In this document: piece by piece, positions 33,866 to 34,299 of the stretch
Layout: each line of letters starts with the position of its first letter
Numbering within the stretch: the first letter of the stretch is position 1
Assembly (NCBI GenBank): GCA_013288815.1
Contig: JABDBD010000028.1
Coordinates: 1-34,299 of the forward strand
Reading direction: 5' to 3'
Length of the DNA stretch: 34,299 bases
Source of the DNA: Gammaproteobacteria bacterium
Lineage (GTDB): Bacteria; Pseudomonadota; Gammaproteobacteria; DSM-16500
The notes under the pieces: generated by a model
The model's database searches: none
The model's input: the letters and a program-made list of their open reading frames with translations, nothing else
Told to the model about the DNA's origin: nothing
Position numbers and translations under genes: made by a program

Positions 33866-34299
33866 TTAACATGTTTTCTCATACATTATTTTCTTTTTGA
33901 GATTAATAATAGTAACGTGGTACCCATCATTTTTTGGCCTGTCATCAAAATTAATTTTAATACCTGCTATTTCTAATGCGGGTGCTTGGCGTTTTAATAT
34001 GTTTGCTAAACCTTTTGGTAATTTTGGCCATCCTGTCATTTCTGATCGATATAATGGACCACTTAATTTTGTTAAGAGATCGCTATAAGTTGTATTGTAT
34101 TCTGATTCATTTTGCATAAATTTAATGAGTGCAGTCGCGATTGATGAGTTCTCTAGAGCTGAAATCATACTTGCTTGATAATTACCTTTATATGCTTGCA
34201 TAAAACTGCCTTCCTCCAGATTTAATACTTTTTCCAAAGCGGTGCCTAATAGTGCGAAACTAGCCATGCGTGGTTTATTTATTAATTGTATTGAAGGAA
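33866..34299 (-). CDS. Primase/helicase-like protein, C-terminal part (5' end off the window)
   Basis: The frame remains open to the window edge (PSIQLINKPR precedes the ATG at 34267), so that ATG is internal. The visible residues resemble the C-terminal domain of plasmid, phage and island primase-helicases: KPRMASFALLGTALEKVL, SFMQAYKGNYQAS, a helical segment with SSIATALIKFM, then GWPKLPKGLANILKRQAPALEIAGIKI. The motif set is my recollection of this domain, not a search. If right, the missing upstream part should hold the ATPase domain. Such proteins drive replication of integrated elements, which supports an island here. It ends four bases from the last GTTCACT box. Confidence 0.65.
   Translation of the reverse strand, partial: PSIQLINKPRMASFALLGTALEKVLNLEEGSFMQAYKGNYQASMISALENSSIATALIKFMQNESEYNTTYSDLLTKLSGPLYRSEMTGWPKLPKGLANILKRQAPALEIAGIKINFDDRPKNDGYHVTIINLKKKIMYEKTC

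Overview
The window reads as chromosomal DNA of an AT-rich gamma-proteobacterium, most likely a host-associated member of Legionellales (Coxiella/Legionella/Berkiella-like). This rests on the gammaproteobacterial housekeeping cluster (rpsT, murJ, ileS, lspA, rplU-rpmA, obgE, ispB), on the family resemblance of the proteins, and on small outer-membrane barrel paralogs and an ankyrin protein typical of intracellular bacteria. The genus is inferred, not proven.

Layout. 1-5760: two paralogous small outer-membrane barrels (the first cut by the window edge) flank a three-fold repeated glycine-rich surface protein and a sugar transporter-glucokinase operon. 5943-9809: an MHYT-domain sensor histidine kinase and its partner, a receiver-PAS-GGDEF-EAL protein, probably one two-component cyclic-di-GMP module. 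9819-17174: surface polysaccharide genes. An overlapping leftward operon (galU, a GT-C type membrane glycosyltransferase, ugd) makes UDP-glucose and UDP-glucuronate, and a divergent run holds three GT4 glycosyltransferases, the last two being a tandem duplication. 17361-27943: housekeeping genes lspA, ileS, murJ, rpsT, obgE, rpmA, rplU and ispB. ribF, usually next to ileS, is absent, and its place is taken by a coiled-coil gene and an ankyrin gene of unknown role. Two copies of a long GC-rich palindromic repeat and one different composite repeat sit in the intergenic spaces.

27978-34299: a tRNA-Pro(CGG) gene marks the start of an accessory region. It holds a DUF1653 gene, an IS transposase, an N-terminally truncated TM0106/YprB-like nuclease coupled to a membrane protein, a DUF1640-like gene, an XRE regulator resembling restriction-modification controller (C) proteins, a divergent gene with PD-(D/E)XK nuclease features, a DUF5681 gene, and the C-terminal part of a plasmid/phage-type primase-helicase running off the edge. 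No integrase and no DNA methyltransferase are visible.

The most interesting candidate system is the XRE regulator plus divergent nuclease-like gene (31928-33247). The 90-bp spacer between them carries a sequence that closely resembles a C-protein operator and overlaps an extended -10 promoter. With no methyltransferase visible, this suggests a solitary or modification-dependent restriction unit. The five-copy GTTCACT repeat cluster at 33751-33862 is a second regulatory or replication signal in the same island.
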